Positions 1 through 8,179 of a DNA stretch of 64,000 nucleotides are shown one piece after another. Location of the stretch: contig JAAZNU010000316.1 in the NCBI GenBank assembly GCA_012798135.1, forward strand, positions 1-64,000, written 5' to 3'. This DNA comes from Veillonellaceae bacterium (GTDB lineage: Bacteria > Bacillota_C > Negativicutes > UBA1444). A program made the translations under genes and the position numbers. Within the stretch, counting starts at the first letter, position 1. Each line of letters starts with the position of its first letter. The notes under the pieces were generated by a model. That model had not been told where the DNA came from. It was given only the letters and a program-made list of their open reading frames with translations, and did no database searches.

Positions 1-705
1 AGTTCAGGCATCATCGGGGTCATTTCAGCCCAAAGTTATACCCCGAACATGTATGACGAAAATGACCTGGAAGCGCTGGAACTGCTTGCATCGAACGTGG
101 CTGTGGCTGTTGAAAATGCCCGCCTGATCAACAAGATACAGAGCATGGCAATCACAGATGACCTCACCGGATTATTTAACCGGCGAAAGTTCTACGAACT
201 TGCCATGGCGGAGTTTGAACGCTCTAGAAGGTATTCACGCCCCTTAAGTGTGATCATGCTCGATATTGACCATTTCAAAAAGGTCAATGATACCTATGGT
301 CATTCGATCGGCGACCAGGTACTGCAAGGACTGGCTAACCTGGCAAAAAGCAGCTTGCGAACGGTGGACATCCTGGCGCGCTATGGCGGTGAGGAGTTCG
401 TGATCATGCTGCCGGAAACATCGCTTGATGAAGCTGTGCGAACAGCAGAACGGCTGCGCACCAATACCGCCGATGCCACCCTGCCCACCCGCGTGGGCAA
501 CATGTCGGTCACCATCAGCCTGGGGGTGGTTGCGCTCGATGATAATTGCCGCAACCTTGAAGAATTGCTGGATCGTTCAGACCAGGCGTGTTATGCCTCC
601 AAGCGTACAGGCCGCAATAAAGTCTCCCCCTGGCGCCCTGAGTATTCAGTCAACATGCCGGGCACCGGCCCCCTGCCAACGATCAAACCAAACATGTACA
701 TGTAA
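1..705 (+). CDS. Diguanylate cyclase, GAF-GGDEF (5' end outside window)
   Basis: The reading frame is open from base 1, so the true start lies upstream. The visible 234 residues begin with the last helix of a GAF-like sensor domain (DLEALELLASNVAVAVENA) and continue into a complete GGDEF domain, which makes cyclic di-GMP from two GTP. The active-site GGEEF is at bases 385-399. An RTVD motif lies five residues before it, the spacing expected of the inhibitory I-site, so product feedback inhibition is likely. The DDLTGLFNRR motif that opens most active GGDEF domains is also present. A Pro-rich tail follows the domain. The gene ends in its own terminator. The sensor input cannot be judged because the N-terminus is missing. 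Confidence 0.93.
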   Translation, partial: SSGIIGVISAQSYTPNMYDENDLEALELLASNVAVAVENARLINKIQSMAITDDLTGLFNRRKFYELAMAEFERSRRYSRPLSVIMLDIDHFKKVNDTYGHSIGDQVLQGLANLAKSSLRTVDILARYGGEEFVIMLPETSLDEAVRTAERLRTNTADATLPTRVGNMSVTISLGVVALDDNCRNLEELLDRSDQACYASKRTGRNKVSPWRPEYSVNMPGTGPLPTIKPNMYM

Positions 706-723
706 CTTTTTTCAACATCACAT

Positions 724-749
724 ATCCGCCGAGCTCCGGCGGATTTTTG
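724..749 (+). terminator. Rho-independent terminator after the GGDEF gene
   Basis: A perfect 8-bp GC-rich stem (724-731 with 737-744) and 5-nt loop are followed by a short T run. It lies 18 nt after the stop codon and separates this gene from the ABC operon. Confidence 0.8.
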
Positions 750-822
750 TTAAAATAGGCAAATTGGATGTATGATATATGCGTTTGGTGTTTTGAAATT
801 CACGTAAATAAAGGAGCCAGCA

Positions 823-1695
823 ATGAGCATAATTGACGTCAGTCATCTCACCAAGTTTTATGGCAAGTCACGCGGGATCGTGGATGTCTCCTTCAACGTG
901 GAAGAAGGAGAAATCTTTGGTTTCATCGGTCCCAATGGTGCGGGCAAATCCACCACCATCCGTCTGCTGCTATCCCTCATCCACCCCACCAGCGGCACAG
1001 CCACTATCTTCGGCAGCGACGTGACCACCCGCGGACCCGAGATCCGGCAGCAGATCGGTTACCTGCCCTCAGAGGTTTTTTATTATGAGGGCATGAAGGT
1101 GATCGACCTGCTCAAATACTCTGCCAGCTTCTACCCCGGTGACCACACCAAACATATGAAAGACCTGGCTGACCTGATGGAACTGGAAATGAATCGCAAG
1201 ATCAGCGATCTCTCCTACGGGAATAAAAAGAAGGTCGGTATTGTGCAGGGTCTTCTGCACAACCCAAAGCTGGTATTATTGGATGAACCCACCGCTGGCC
1301 TCGACCCCTTGATGCAGCGCAAGTTCTTTGATCTCATCCGCGAAGAGAATAAACGCGGCGTGACCGTGTTCTTCTCATCGCATATCCTGGGTGAGGTGCA
1401 GCGCCTGTGCACCCGCGTGGCAATCATCCGCGAAGGCAAGATCGTGGAGATTTCCGATATCCGCACCTTGCAGCAGAACAATTACAAAAAGGTCCGGGTT
1501 ACCGCCGAAGGGCTTGAGGCTGCTGCTCTAGAGCTGCCAGGTGTTACCAACCTGCAGCCGGAAAATGGCTCAGTTAACTTCTTCTTCAAAGGCGATATCA
1601 ACCAGGTACTGCAAAAGCTCAGCGGCATGAAGGTCACCGATGTGACCATCGAGGAGCCTACCCTTGAAGAGATCTTCATGCACTATTATGAATAG
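823..1695 (+). CDS. ABC-2 type transporter, ATP-binding protein
   Basis: This 290-residue nucleotide-binding protein energises the two permeases encoded just downstream. Walker A GPNGAGKST is at residues 36-44, the signature is LSYGN (130-134) and Walker B VLLDEP is at about 151-156, followed by a D-loop and a switch histidine in SSH. The LSYGNKKK form of the signature and the roughly 80-residue C-terminal extension are usual for ABC-2 exporters of the drug or lipid type. The start is supported by AGGAG upstream. It is the first gene of a three-gene operon with 9- and 11-nt gaps. The substrate cannot be read from the sequence; efflux or a cell-envelope role is the family expectation. Confidence 0.92.
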   Translation: MSIIDVSHLTKFYGKSRGIVDVSFNVEEGEIFGFIGPNGAGKSTTIRLLLSLIHPTSGTATIFGSDVTTRGPEIRQQIGYLPSEVFYYEGMKVIDLLKYSASFYPGDHTKHMKDLADLMELEMNRKISDLSYGNKKKVGIVQGLLHNPKLVLLDEPTAGLDPLMQRKFFDLIREENKRGVTVFFSSHILGEVQRLCTRVAIIREGKIVEISDIRTLQQNNYKKVRVTAEGLEAAALELPGVTNLQPENGSVNFFFKGDINQVLQKLSGMKVTDVTIEEPTLEEIFMHYYE

Positions 1696-1704
1696 GCGGC
1701 AGAG

Positions 1705-2514
1705 ATGACAACAAATATCTATACGCACGAAGTGCGCTTAAAAATGCGCTCTGTGCTCATCTGGTCGCTTTCGATCGCTGCCCTGATTTTCTTTTTCTTT
1801 TCAGTTTTTCAATCCTTTGCCGGTCAGGCGGAGTTGACCAACAGACTGATGGAGAAATTCCCGGAAGAACTCAAAATCGCATTCGGTCTCAACCACATGG
1901 ATATGTCCACCGTGCTGGGATTCTTCTCGCTGGTTTACGGTTTTACCATGCTCTGTGTAGCCATCCAGGCAGGGAATTTTGGTTTTGGGCTGGTCTCGAT
2001 CGAAGAAAGTGAATTGACAGCCGATTTCCTGCTCACAAAACCGGTCAGCCGTGTGCGCATCCTCACCAGCAAACTGCTGGCTGCCCTTACTGCTATGCTA
2101 ATTACGAACCTGGTCATATCGCTGGCAGCCGCAGCAGCAATCTCGATCAACAAAGGGGACCGGACTTACGATACCACCACGCTTGCATTGTTACTGGTTG
2201 GATTGTTATTGTTTCAAATCTTCTTTTTATGTGTAGGGTTGGTGATTTCGTTGGTTGTCAAAAGAATTCACAATGTTACACCTTACTCTCTGGGGCTGGC
2301 CTTTGCGGCTTATGTCCTTAACGCTTTCAGCGGGATCTTTGGGGATGTCAAGCTGGAATATATCACTCCCTTTAAGCATTTTGACCCCTATTACGTCCTG
2401 GAGCACAAGGCTTTCGATGGTCGCCTTTTGATACTCAATATCTGCATCTCAATTATCGCGGCTGCAGTCAGCTACTGGCTCTATACTCATCGCGACATTC
2501 ACGCGGTTTCGTAA
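1705..2514 (+). CDS. ABC-2 type transporter permease (first subunit)
   Basis: This 269-residue integral membrane protein has about six hydrophobic segments, starting with one near residues 17-35 and ending in a last helix before a short basic tail. It has the ABC-2 layout, with a large loop after the first segment and a conserved-looking segment near LLTKPVSRVRIL, the region that usually couples to the ATPase. It lies between the ATPase and a second permease of similar size, and a heteromeric exporter of two permeases with an ATPase dimer is the simple reading. Both permeases contain a TPFKHFDPY / TPFKYYDTA motif near the C-terminus, showing they are paralogues. Substrate unknown. Confidence 0.87.
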   Translation: MTTNIYTHEVRLKMRSVLIWSLSIAALIFFFFSVFQSFAGQAELTNRLMEKFPEELKIAFGLNHMDMSTVLGFFSLVYGFTMLCVAIQAGNFGFGLVSIEESELTADFLLTKPVSRVRILTSKLLAALTAMLITNLVISLAAAAAISINKGDRTYDTTTLALLLVGLLLFQIFFLCVGLVISLVVKRIHNVTPYSLGLAFAAYVLNAFSGIFGDVKLEYITPFKHFDPYYVLEHKAFDGRLLILNICISIIAAAVSYWLYTHRDIHAVS

Positions 2515-2525
2515 GGAGGCCCAGC

Positions 2526-3320
2526 ATGAACATCTTTTTCCGCGAGCTCAAAGCCAACCTCAAATCCCTGATCACCTGGAGCATTGTACTTGTGCTGCTC
2601 ATTGTTATCTCTTCATTGAAATTTAGTGCCTTCGCTGGCGATGAATCCATGCTCAAGGTAATCGATTCCATACCCAAAGCCATGCTGGATGCGTTCAGCA
2701 TGCGCTCCTTTAACCTCACCACGTTAACCGGTTTCTACGGTATCATGGGCGTCTTTTTCTACCTGATGGGCGCCATGGCAGCTGCCATGTGGGGCAGTGA
2801 TATCATCTCCAAGGAAGAACGCCGCAAGACGGTTGAATTCTCGCTGGTGCTACCGGTTTCCCGCAGCCACGTGGTCACATTCAAAGCACTGGCAGCACTG
2901 GTCAACTGTATTTTGTACGTGCTTATCACCTCGGGTGTCTCCGTGCTGGCAGCGCAAAAATATCAACCGGAACCGGCTTTTTTTGATTTTCTTGCACTTG
3001 AAATGCAGGCGATGTTCCTCATCGAGTTGATCTTCCTGGCAGTCGGACTGCTGCTGGGCTGCGCCATGAAGCAGTATAAACTAGCAGGCTCCACTGCCAT
3101 CGGTATCATCCTGGCAGCTTACTTCCTATCCATTTTTTCCGGCATGCAGGAGAGCCTGAATAAACTCAAGTGGTTCACGCCGTTCAAGTATTACGATACC
3201 GCCAACCTTTTTAACAACGGCAAGTTGGATGGCACCTTCCTGCTGATCACCGCCGGGATCATCGTTGTCTGCCTGGCGGCAGCGTATGTCAGCTACAACA
3301 AGCGGGATCTTTATATTTGA
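2526..3320 (+). CDS. ABC-2 type transporter permease (second subunit)
   Basis: This 264-residue permease is a paralogue of the preceding one: similar length, the same arrangement of about six membrane segments, a LVLPVSRSHVVTFK coupling-like segment and the late TPFKYYD motif. It starts 11 nt after the previous stop with AGGAGG upstream. It is the last gene of the exporter operon and is followed by a weak hairpin. The role is inferred from family and operon position; no substrate can be assigned. Confidence 0.87.
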   Translation: MNIFFRELKANLKSLITWSIVLVLLIVISSLKFSAFAGDESMLKVIDSIPKAMLDAFSMRSFNLTTLTGFYGIMGVFFYLMGAMAAAMWGSDIISKEERRKTVEFSLVLPVSRSHVVTFKALAALVNCILYVLITSGVSVLAAQKYQPEPAFFDFLALEMQAMFLIELIFLAVGLLLGCAMKQYKLAGSTAIGIILAAYFLSIFSGMQESLNKLKWFTPFKYYDTANLFNNGKLDGTFLLITAGIIVVCLAAAYVSYNKRDLYI

Positions 3321-3327
3321 TAAGAAA

Positions 3328-3349
3328 TTAACCGCTAATTTCGCGAATT
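3328..3349. repeat. Interspersed AT-rich intergenic repeat, copy 1
   Basis: A 22-nt stretch whose reverse complement matches 5488-5509 at 20 of 22 positions (core AATTAGCGGTTAA). It lies directly after the permease stop codon. Confidence 0.6.
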
Positions 3350-3362
3350 ATGCTAAAAAAGA

Positions 3363-3395
3363 ACCCCTGTTGTTTAAGGATAGCAGGGGTCCTTT
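3363..3395. terminator. Weak intergenic hairpin between convergent genes
   Basis: A 7-bp stem (3363-3369 with 3384-3390) with a 14-nt loop, followed by CCTTTCT. It could terminate the ABC operon, but the T run is poor. The rest of the gap to 3496 has no other visible feature. Confidence 0.4.
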
Positions 3396-3496
3396 CTAAA
3401 TTCTATTGTTGGTTTTTGGTCTTCCTTCAGTGCTTTCCGTGTTTTCAGTGGTTATGATCTAGTTTTTTCCTTCGTGTATTTCGTGGTTAAGGCTTT

Positions 3497-4177
3497 TTAC
3501 AACCCGTGTTCCCTGGCAGCAGCGCGGTAGGCGCAAAAACCGCAATCCGGGTGCGCCGGCGGGGGTTCAGGCAAAGAAAGAACCTCAAGTACACCGTGCA
3601 TGAATTTCAAGAACTTCTCTTCATCCTTGGGAAGTTCCTGCCAGACGGCGTTGCTGTCATACACGATGCGACGGTGATCCGCCCCGTGGTTGATGTCGAT
3701 CGGGTCCAGGTAGAACAATCCCAGTTTTGTGATCGGCGACAGGTGCAGTCCCTTCTCGGAGGGATGCTCGAGCGCATACGCATATGCACTGAGCTGCCGG
3801 CCATAGAAGGCGATATGCTCACTTGATGGGCTGGAAGTTTTGAAATCAATCACTGCGTAACTACCATCATCAAAAGCCAGCACCGAATCGAACGCACCCT
3901 TGATGTAACAGGATGCCGGAAAATCCGGGAACACAATGGGGGCGGAGTTGACCCACTTGCCCTGCATCGCCACCCTTCCCGGCGGTAGGTCGGGGGTGAG
4001 CGCACTGGTGGGCTGCCCGTCGAACAGGCGTTTCATCAGGGAGTCGATGCGCGTGAAGATCTTGGGGAACGGCTGCGAGGGGCGCTCAATGCCCAGCACC
4101 ACCTTGAGATAGAAGCAGCGCGGGCATTCATCCCACGAAAAAGTCAATTGGGAGGGAGAGAGCTTATACAGGGGCAT
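3497..4177 (-). CDS. PD-(D/E)XK family nuclease, RecB/Cas4-like, with two CxxC pairs
   Basis: The 226-residue protein has the core of a PD-(D/E)XK nuclease: GAFDSVLAF, then DGSYAVIDFKTS (metal-binding Asp and the catalytic D-x-K strand) and QLSAYAYAL, the helix typical of RecB/Cas4-type members. Cysteines sit at 18 and 21 near the N-terminus and 212 and 215 near the C-terminus. In Cas4 and AddB such terminal cysteine pairs hold an iron-sulfur cluster, which is the likely reading here. AAAGGA precedes the start. There are no cas genes or CRISPR repeats nearby, so a general DNA-repair or processing role is preferred over Cas4 proper. It stands alone, convergent with the ABC operon. Confidence 0.75.
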   Translation of the reverse strand: MPLYKLSPSQLTFSWDECPRCFYLKVVLGIERPSQPFPKIFTRIDSLMKRLFDGQPTSALTPDLPPGRVAMQGKWVNSAPIVFPDFPASCYIKGAFDSVLAFDDGSYAVIDFKTSSPSSEHIAFYGRQLSAYAYALEHPSEKGLHLSPITKLGLFYLDPIDINHGADHRRIVYDSNAVWQELPKDEEKFLKFMHGVLEVLSLPEPPPAHPDCGFCAYRAAAREHGL

Positions 4178-4239
4178 CGTGATCCTTTCACATCATGATT
4201 CCTTTTTGATTGTAGCATATCGATTTTGAGGATCTCTTA

Positions 4240-4293
4240 GTAGGGGCGATTCATCCCACAAGGGGACGCAACTTTCGCTTGAATCGCCCCTAC
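4240..4293. repeat. 54-bp palindromic element, copy 1
   Basis: Perfect 14-bp inverted arms (4240-4253 and 4280-4293, outer end GTAGGGGC) enclose 26 nt. The reverse complement aligns end to end with 52688-52741, including an internal block GTCCCCTTG-GGGA. It lies in the gap downstream of ldh. Confidence 0.75.
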
Positions 4294-4350
4294 CAAAATA
4301 TCATCATATTAGCACCCATGGAAATAAGGATTTACACCATAGAAAATTGG

Positions 4351-5307
4351 TTACAGCCCCAGGCTATGGATAGTCTCCTTGAGAATAACTGCTGATTTTT
4401 GTAACCCCTCAACCTCTTTTTCATCCAAAGGCAAACGCATGAATTTCTGAACCCCTTCTCGCCCGATCACGCAGGGCAGACTGAGGTAGACATCATCAAT
4501 TCCATAGTAATCGTGGATAAGGGTCGAGACCGAAAGCACGGTATTTTGTCCGCGCAGGATGGCTTCGCAGATGCGCACCAGACCCATGCCGATGCCGTAA
4601 TAGGTTGCCCCTTTACGCTCGATAATCTGATAAGCCGCATCGCGGGTTTGAGAAAAAATGTCCTCATAAACCCTTGGATCAAAGGATTCACAATTCATCT
4701 TGCAATATTCCATCAGGCTGATCCCTGCGATGTTTGCCGCAGACCAAACGGGCACCTCGCTGTCACCATGTTCGCCAATAATATAGGCATGCACACTTCG
4801 AGGATCAACCCCCGCATGCTGGCTGAGAAGATAGCGGAAACGTGCAGTATCCAGGATGGTACCGGAACCAATCACACGGCTGGCTGGCAGCCCTGAAAGC
4901 TTCATTGCAGCGTAACTCAGCACATCCAGCGGGTTGGAAGCAATCAGCAGCATTCCATCAGGGTTGGCACTCATCACCTGGGGAATAATATTTTTATAGA
5001 TTTCAAAGTTGCGCTGCACGAGGTCAAGGCGGGTCTCCCCGGACCGCTGGGCTGTACCGGCTGTGATCACAGTTATTGAAGCGCCCGCGCAATCCTTATA
5101 ATCACCTGCCCAGATTTTCGTGGAATGAGTGAGCGGCATGGCATGGTTAAGGTCCATCGCTTCACCTTCTGCTCTTTTTTTATTGGCATCGATCAAGACG
5201 ATCTGGGAAGCCAGGCTGCTGCCCAGCAAAGCATAAGCAAATGTGGCACCCACATTTCCCACACCGACTATGGCAATCTTGATGGGGTGATCAATACGGT
5301 TTTTCAT
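4351..5307 (-). CDS. ldh: L-lactate dehydrogenase
   Basis: This 318-residue enzyme reduces pyruvate to L-lactate with NADH, regenerating NAD during fermentation. GVGNVGA (residues 15-21) is the dinucleotide-binding loop. VLIDANKKRAEGEAMDL gives the acidic residue that selects NAD and the following segment. IGEHGDSEVPVWS holds the catalytic His, and ASNPLDVLSYAA is also typical. I chose the ATG at 5307 over the upstream one at 5364 because AAGGA lies six bases before it and because the longer form would run through the promoter and a palindrome. The first residue after the adenine-binding strand and the overall length fit LDH better than malate dehydrogenase, but a small chance of MDH specificity remains. 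Confidence 0.92.
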   Translation of the reverse strand: MKNRIDHPIKIAIVGVGNVGATFAYALLGSSLASQIVLIDANKKRAEGEAMDLNHAMPLTHSTKIWAGDYKDCAGASITVITAGTAQRSGETRLDLVQRNFEIYKNIIPQVMSANPDGMLLIASNPLDVLSYAAMKLSGLPASRVIGSGTILDTARFRYLLSQHAGVDPRSVHAYIIGEHGDSEVPVWSAANIAGISLMEYCKMNCESFDPRVYEDIFSQTRDAAYQIIERKGATYYGIGMGLVRICEAILRGQNTVLSVSTLIHDYYGIDDVYLSLPCVIGREGVQKFMRLPLDEKEVEGLQKSAVILKETIHSLGL

Positions 5308-5320
5308 ACGGTATCCTTTT

Positions 5321-5371
5321 TTATGATAATTATCACAATAATTATCATAATTATACCAAAACACTTTTCAA
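5321..5371 (-). promoter_or_regulatory. ldh promoter with Rex-like palindromic operator
   Basis: Reading on the minus strand, TTGAAA (5366-5371), a 16-bp spacer and TATGAT (5344-5349) form a good sigma-70-type promoter. The transcript would begin inside TTGTGATAATTATCATAA (5321-5338). This near-perfect 18-bp palindrome resembles the Rex consensus (TTGTGAA-N4-TTCACAA). The same bases also form a perfect 13-bp inverted repeat, 5321-5333 with 5338-5350. The position suits repression at the start of transcription. Rex binding is inferred; no rex gene lies in the window. Confidence 0.6.
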
Positions 5372-5487
5372 TTTCGGTTAAAAGATGGAGATGGAGTTTT
5401 TAAATGTGATCCATTTTCCATTCGCACAATTGTCGGAGAAAATTGATAACGGGAGTCGAAATCAGACTCCCGGTGTTCCATGAAATT

Positions 5488-5509
5488 AATTCGTGCAATT
5501 AGCGGTTAA
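5488..5509. repeat. Interspersed AT-rich intergenic repeat, copy 2
   Basis: It matches the reverse complement of 3328-3349 at 20 of 22 positions and lies just downstream of the ECF T-component stop codon. Confidence 0.6.
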
Positions 5510-5513
5510 GGAG

Positions 5514-6347
5514 TTAAATAAACGGGTTATAGAATCGCCCGTGGTTAACGAACACTGACATCACCACGGTGATGGCGGTGATCAGCAAAGCTACCCCCAG
5601 CGCTACCCAGTCGCGCCTGCCAAGTTGGCTCTTGTTGTACCAGGTGCGGTGTTTCTCCTTGCCAAAACCGCGCAGGTCCATGGCATTGGTGATCACCTCG
5701 ATGCGCTCGAGGGTGGAGAAAATAAGCGGAATGACCACCATCAGCGAGTTCTTAAAGCGGTTGCCCATCGAGGTCTTGCTGCTCATCTCGAGCCCGCGCG
5801 CCTGCTGTGCCTGGCTGATGTCGTGATACACACGCTGCACATCTGGAAAGTAGCGCAGTGTCAGCGAAAAGGCATACGCCGCCTTGTAGTTCACCCCTAC
5901 CTTGTTCATTGAAGAGGCAAACTCGCTGGGGTTAGTGGTGAAGAGAAAGAGTATACCCAGTGGAATAACCGAAAGGTATTTAAAGAATTTGGTCACCTGG
6001 TAGAACACCTGCTCCTGGGTGAGCACGTACCGCCCGAACAATTTGACTATCACGTGCCGCGTGCCGTATATCTGCACCCCTTGCTCCGGGGAGAATAGGA
6101 AAGTGATCACCAGGTTGATAAACAAGAAGATAAGAACATACAGGACCATCATCTTGATCTGCCCATACGTGATCTTCGCCACGCGCAGGAGGATCACTGA
6201 GAACACCAGCGCACCCAAGATAACGCGGATATCGTAAGAGAACATGATGGCAAAAGTGAGCAGCAGAAAGCAGATGAGCTTGGTCAGCCCCGACAGGCGG
6301 TGAACAAAAGTATCCTGGTAATTGTAGGAGAAGAGCTTGTCCTTCAT
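5514..6347 (-). CDS. ECF transporter transmembrane T component
   Basis: This 277-residue CbiQ/EcfT-type protein has four to five hydrophobic segments. The long cytoplasmic stretch before the last segments contains ARGLEM, the Ala-Arg-Gly motif by which T components dock onto the ATPases; a second such motif reads MDLRGFGKEKH. It couples ATP hydrolysis to the substrate-binding S component. The start codon overlaps the stop of the fused ATPase gene by four bases (ATGA), so the two are translationally coupled. It is the last gene of the ECF cluster, and the repeat at 5488-5509 follows. Confidence 0.9.
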   Translation of the reverse strand: MKDKLFSYNYQDTFVHRLSGLTKLICFLLLTFAIMFSYDIRVILGALVFSVILLRVAKITYGQIKMMVLYVLIFLFINLVITFLFSPEQGVQIYGTRHVIVKLFGRYVLTQEQVFYQVTKFFKYLSVIPLGILFLFTTNPSEFASSMNKVGVNYKAAYAFSLTLRYFPDVQRVYHDISQAQQARGLEMSSKTSMGNRFKNSLMVVIPLIFSTLERIEVITNAMDLRGFGKEKHRTWYNKSQLGRRDWVALGVALLITAITVVMSVFVNHGRFYNPFI

Positions 6348-8050
6348 TTGACCAGTCCCTTTTCGTAATCAATAAAATTTTGCACAAAATGCATGCCATC
6401 GGCGATCCCTGCCAGCTGCGCCAGTTGATACAACGAGGTTTCTTTTAGATTCGCTTCACGAATGACTGTTTCATCCGTCAGCACAACCGAGGCTAAGGTA
6501 TCGGCAATCTTGCGCCCGCCCGCCAGCACAATGGCGCGCGGGGTGTATTCCAGCATCAGGTGCATATCATGGGTGATGAGGATGATGGTAATCCCCATCT
6601 TGTTGATCTCGCGCAGGAAATTCATGATCTCGCTGTAATGACGGTAATCCTGCCCGGCGGTCGGTTCATCCAATATGAGGATGCTCGGGTTGAGTACCAG
6701 GATGGCAGCGATGGTAACGCGTTTCTTCTGCCCGTAGCTGAGCGCTGAAATGGGCCAGTCGACAAAAGGAGACAGCCCGCACACCTTGAGCACCTTTTCC
6801 ACGCGTGGACGGATCTCTTCCTCAGACACGTTGCGCAGCCGCAGCCCCAACGCCACTTCATCAAATATTAGATTCTTCGAGATCATCTGGTTTGGGTTCT
6901 GCATCACTAACCCGATAAACTCGGCGCGTTCTTTGATCGACTTATCGCGGATATCCTCGCCGCGGTAGCGGATCATGCCCTGATCGGGCTTTTCGAATCC
7001 CACCAGCAGTTTGGAGAGGGTGGATTTACCAGCGCCGTTCTTGCCGACGATGGAGACCATCTCCCCTTCCTGCAGATCAAACTGGATATCAGTCAGCGTC
7101 GGGTGGACGCCATCATAAGAGAAACTAACATTGTCTATATCCAGTATCGACGGCATAATGGCAGCCGCTGCCAGGGTCTGCACCGAACGGTGCCAGGCGC
7201 GGATGGCTTCGTTGACGCCCTCCGTCTTGAGGCTCCAGATGTGCCCGGGCAACATGGCGGGGGTCACCTTTACCCCGGCGTATTTCAGGGCGGTTACGTA
7301 AAGCGGTTCACGGATGCCGTTTTTTACCAGCACATCTGAACACACCAGTTCATGCGCATTCATATCCGCGATGATGCGCCCGTCGTTGATGACAATGACG
7401 CGGTCTAATTCGCGGTGCAGCACATCCTCGAGGCGGTGCTCAATGATAAGGATGGTCTTTTTGATTCTCTTATGGATATCATCGATGATCTCGATAGCGG
7501 TCTTGCCTGTCGCGGGGTCCAGGTTGGCTAGCGGCTCATCAAAGAGCAGGATGTCTACATCATCAATCAGTACACCAGCGAGCGAGGTGCGCTGCTTTTG
7601 CCCGCCAGAGAGCTCGAAGGGAGAAGAATGTTCAAGCGTATCCATGCCCACCATCTTTGCCACCCGCGCCACCCGCTCGTGCATCTCATCCACTGCCACA
7701 CAGTCGTTCTCCATGGCAAAGGCGATATCCTCCCCCACCGTCAGCCCCACAAATTGCCCGTCTGAATCCTGCAGTACGGTGCCGATCACCTTTGAAAGCT
7801 GGAAGATGTCGAGGCTGCGGGTTTCCTGCCCCTTGATCTTGAGGCTGCCCTGCATCGTCCCTTTGTAATAAAAAGGGATTAGCCCATTGAGGCAGTGACC
7901 CAGGGTCGTTTTGCCGCTGCCGCTGGGACCAACGATGAGGATCTTTTCGCCGGGGTAGATCTTCAGGCAAATATCATGCAGCGTTGGCTCCGCCTGCGAG
8001 AAATACTGGAAAGTGAAATGGTCGAATTCGATGATTGGCTCAGGTGTCAT
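6344..8050 (-). CDS. ECF transporter ATPase, two domains fused (A-A')
   Basis: The 568-residue protein carries two complete ABC ATPase domains joined by a linker of about 50 residues. Domain 1 has GPSGSGKTT (41-49), signature LSGGQ and ILLFDEPLANLD. Domain 2 has GKNGAGKST (about 340), signature LSYGQ and LILDEPTAGQD. Many ECF transporters use separate EcfA and EcfA' proteins; here they are one chain, as in YkoD-type systems. It sits between the S-component gene upstream, with a terminator in between, and the T component, which it overlaps by four bases. The two different signatures suggest unequal nucleotide sites. Confidence 0.92.
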   Translation of the reverse strand: MTPEPIIEFDHFTFQYFSQAEPTLHDICLKIYPGEKILIVGPSGSGKTTLGHCLNGLIPFYYKGTMQGSLKIKGQETRSLDIFQLSKVIGTVLQDSDGQFVGLTVGEDIAFAMENDCVAVDEMHERVARVAKMVGMDTLEHSSPFELSGGQKQRTSLAGVLIDDVDILLFDEPLANLDPATGKTAIEIIDDIHKRIKKTILIIEHRLEDVLHRELDRVIVINDGRIIADMNAHELVCSDVLVKNGIREPLYVTALKYAGVKVTPAMLPGHIWSLKTEGVNEAIRAWHRSVQTLAAAAIMPSILDIDNVSFSYDGVHPTLTDIQFDLQEGEMVSIVGKNGAGKSTLSKLLVGFEKPDQGMIRYRGEDIRDKSIKERAEFIGLVMQNPNQMISKNLIFDEVALGLRLRNVSEEEIRPRVEKVLKVCGLSPFVDWPISALSYGQKKRVTIAAILVLNPSILILDEPTAGQDYRHYSEIMNFLREINKMGITIILITHDMHLMLEYTPRAIVLAGGRKIADTLASVVLTDETVIREANLKETSLYQLAQLAGIADGMHFVQNFIDYEKGLVK

Positions 8051-8121
8051 CAGTGAAATATCCGGGGAGGGTATTTATCGATTATCTCACAAGTCGGCAG
8101 GTGAGCAAACATCTGCCGCAG

Positions 8122-8156
8122 GAAAAAAAGATGGCAGCCAAAAAACGACTGCCATC
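8122..8156 (-). terminator. Terminator between S component and ECF ATPase
   Basis: On the minus strand a perfect 8-bp stem (8149-8156 with 8130-8137) with an 11-nt loop is followed by seven T. It lies inside the transporter cluster, so the ATPase and T genes depend on read-through or a separate promoter. Confidence 0.8.
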
Positions 8157-8179
8157 CACTTGCTTACATGCAAAATTGA

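Noticed and set aside
3497..4177. Calling the PD-(D/E)XK gene cas4
   Set aside because: No CRISPR repeats or other cas genes are present, so a general nuclease label is safer.
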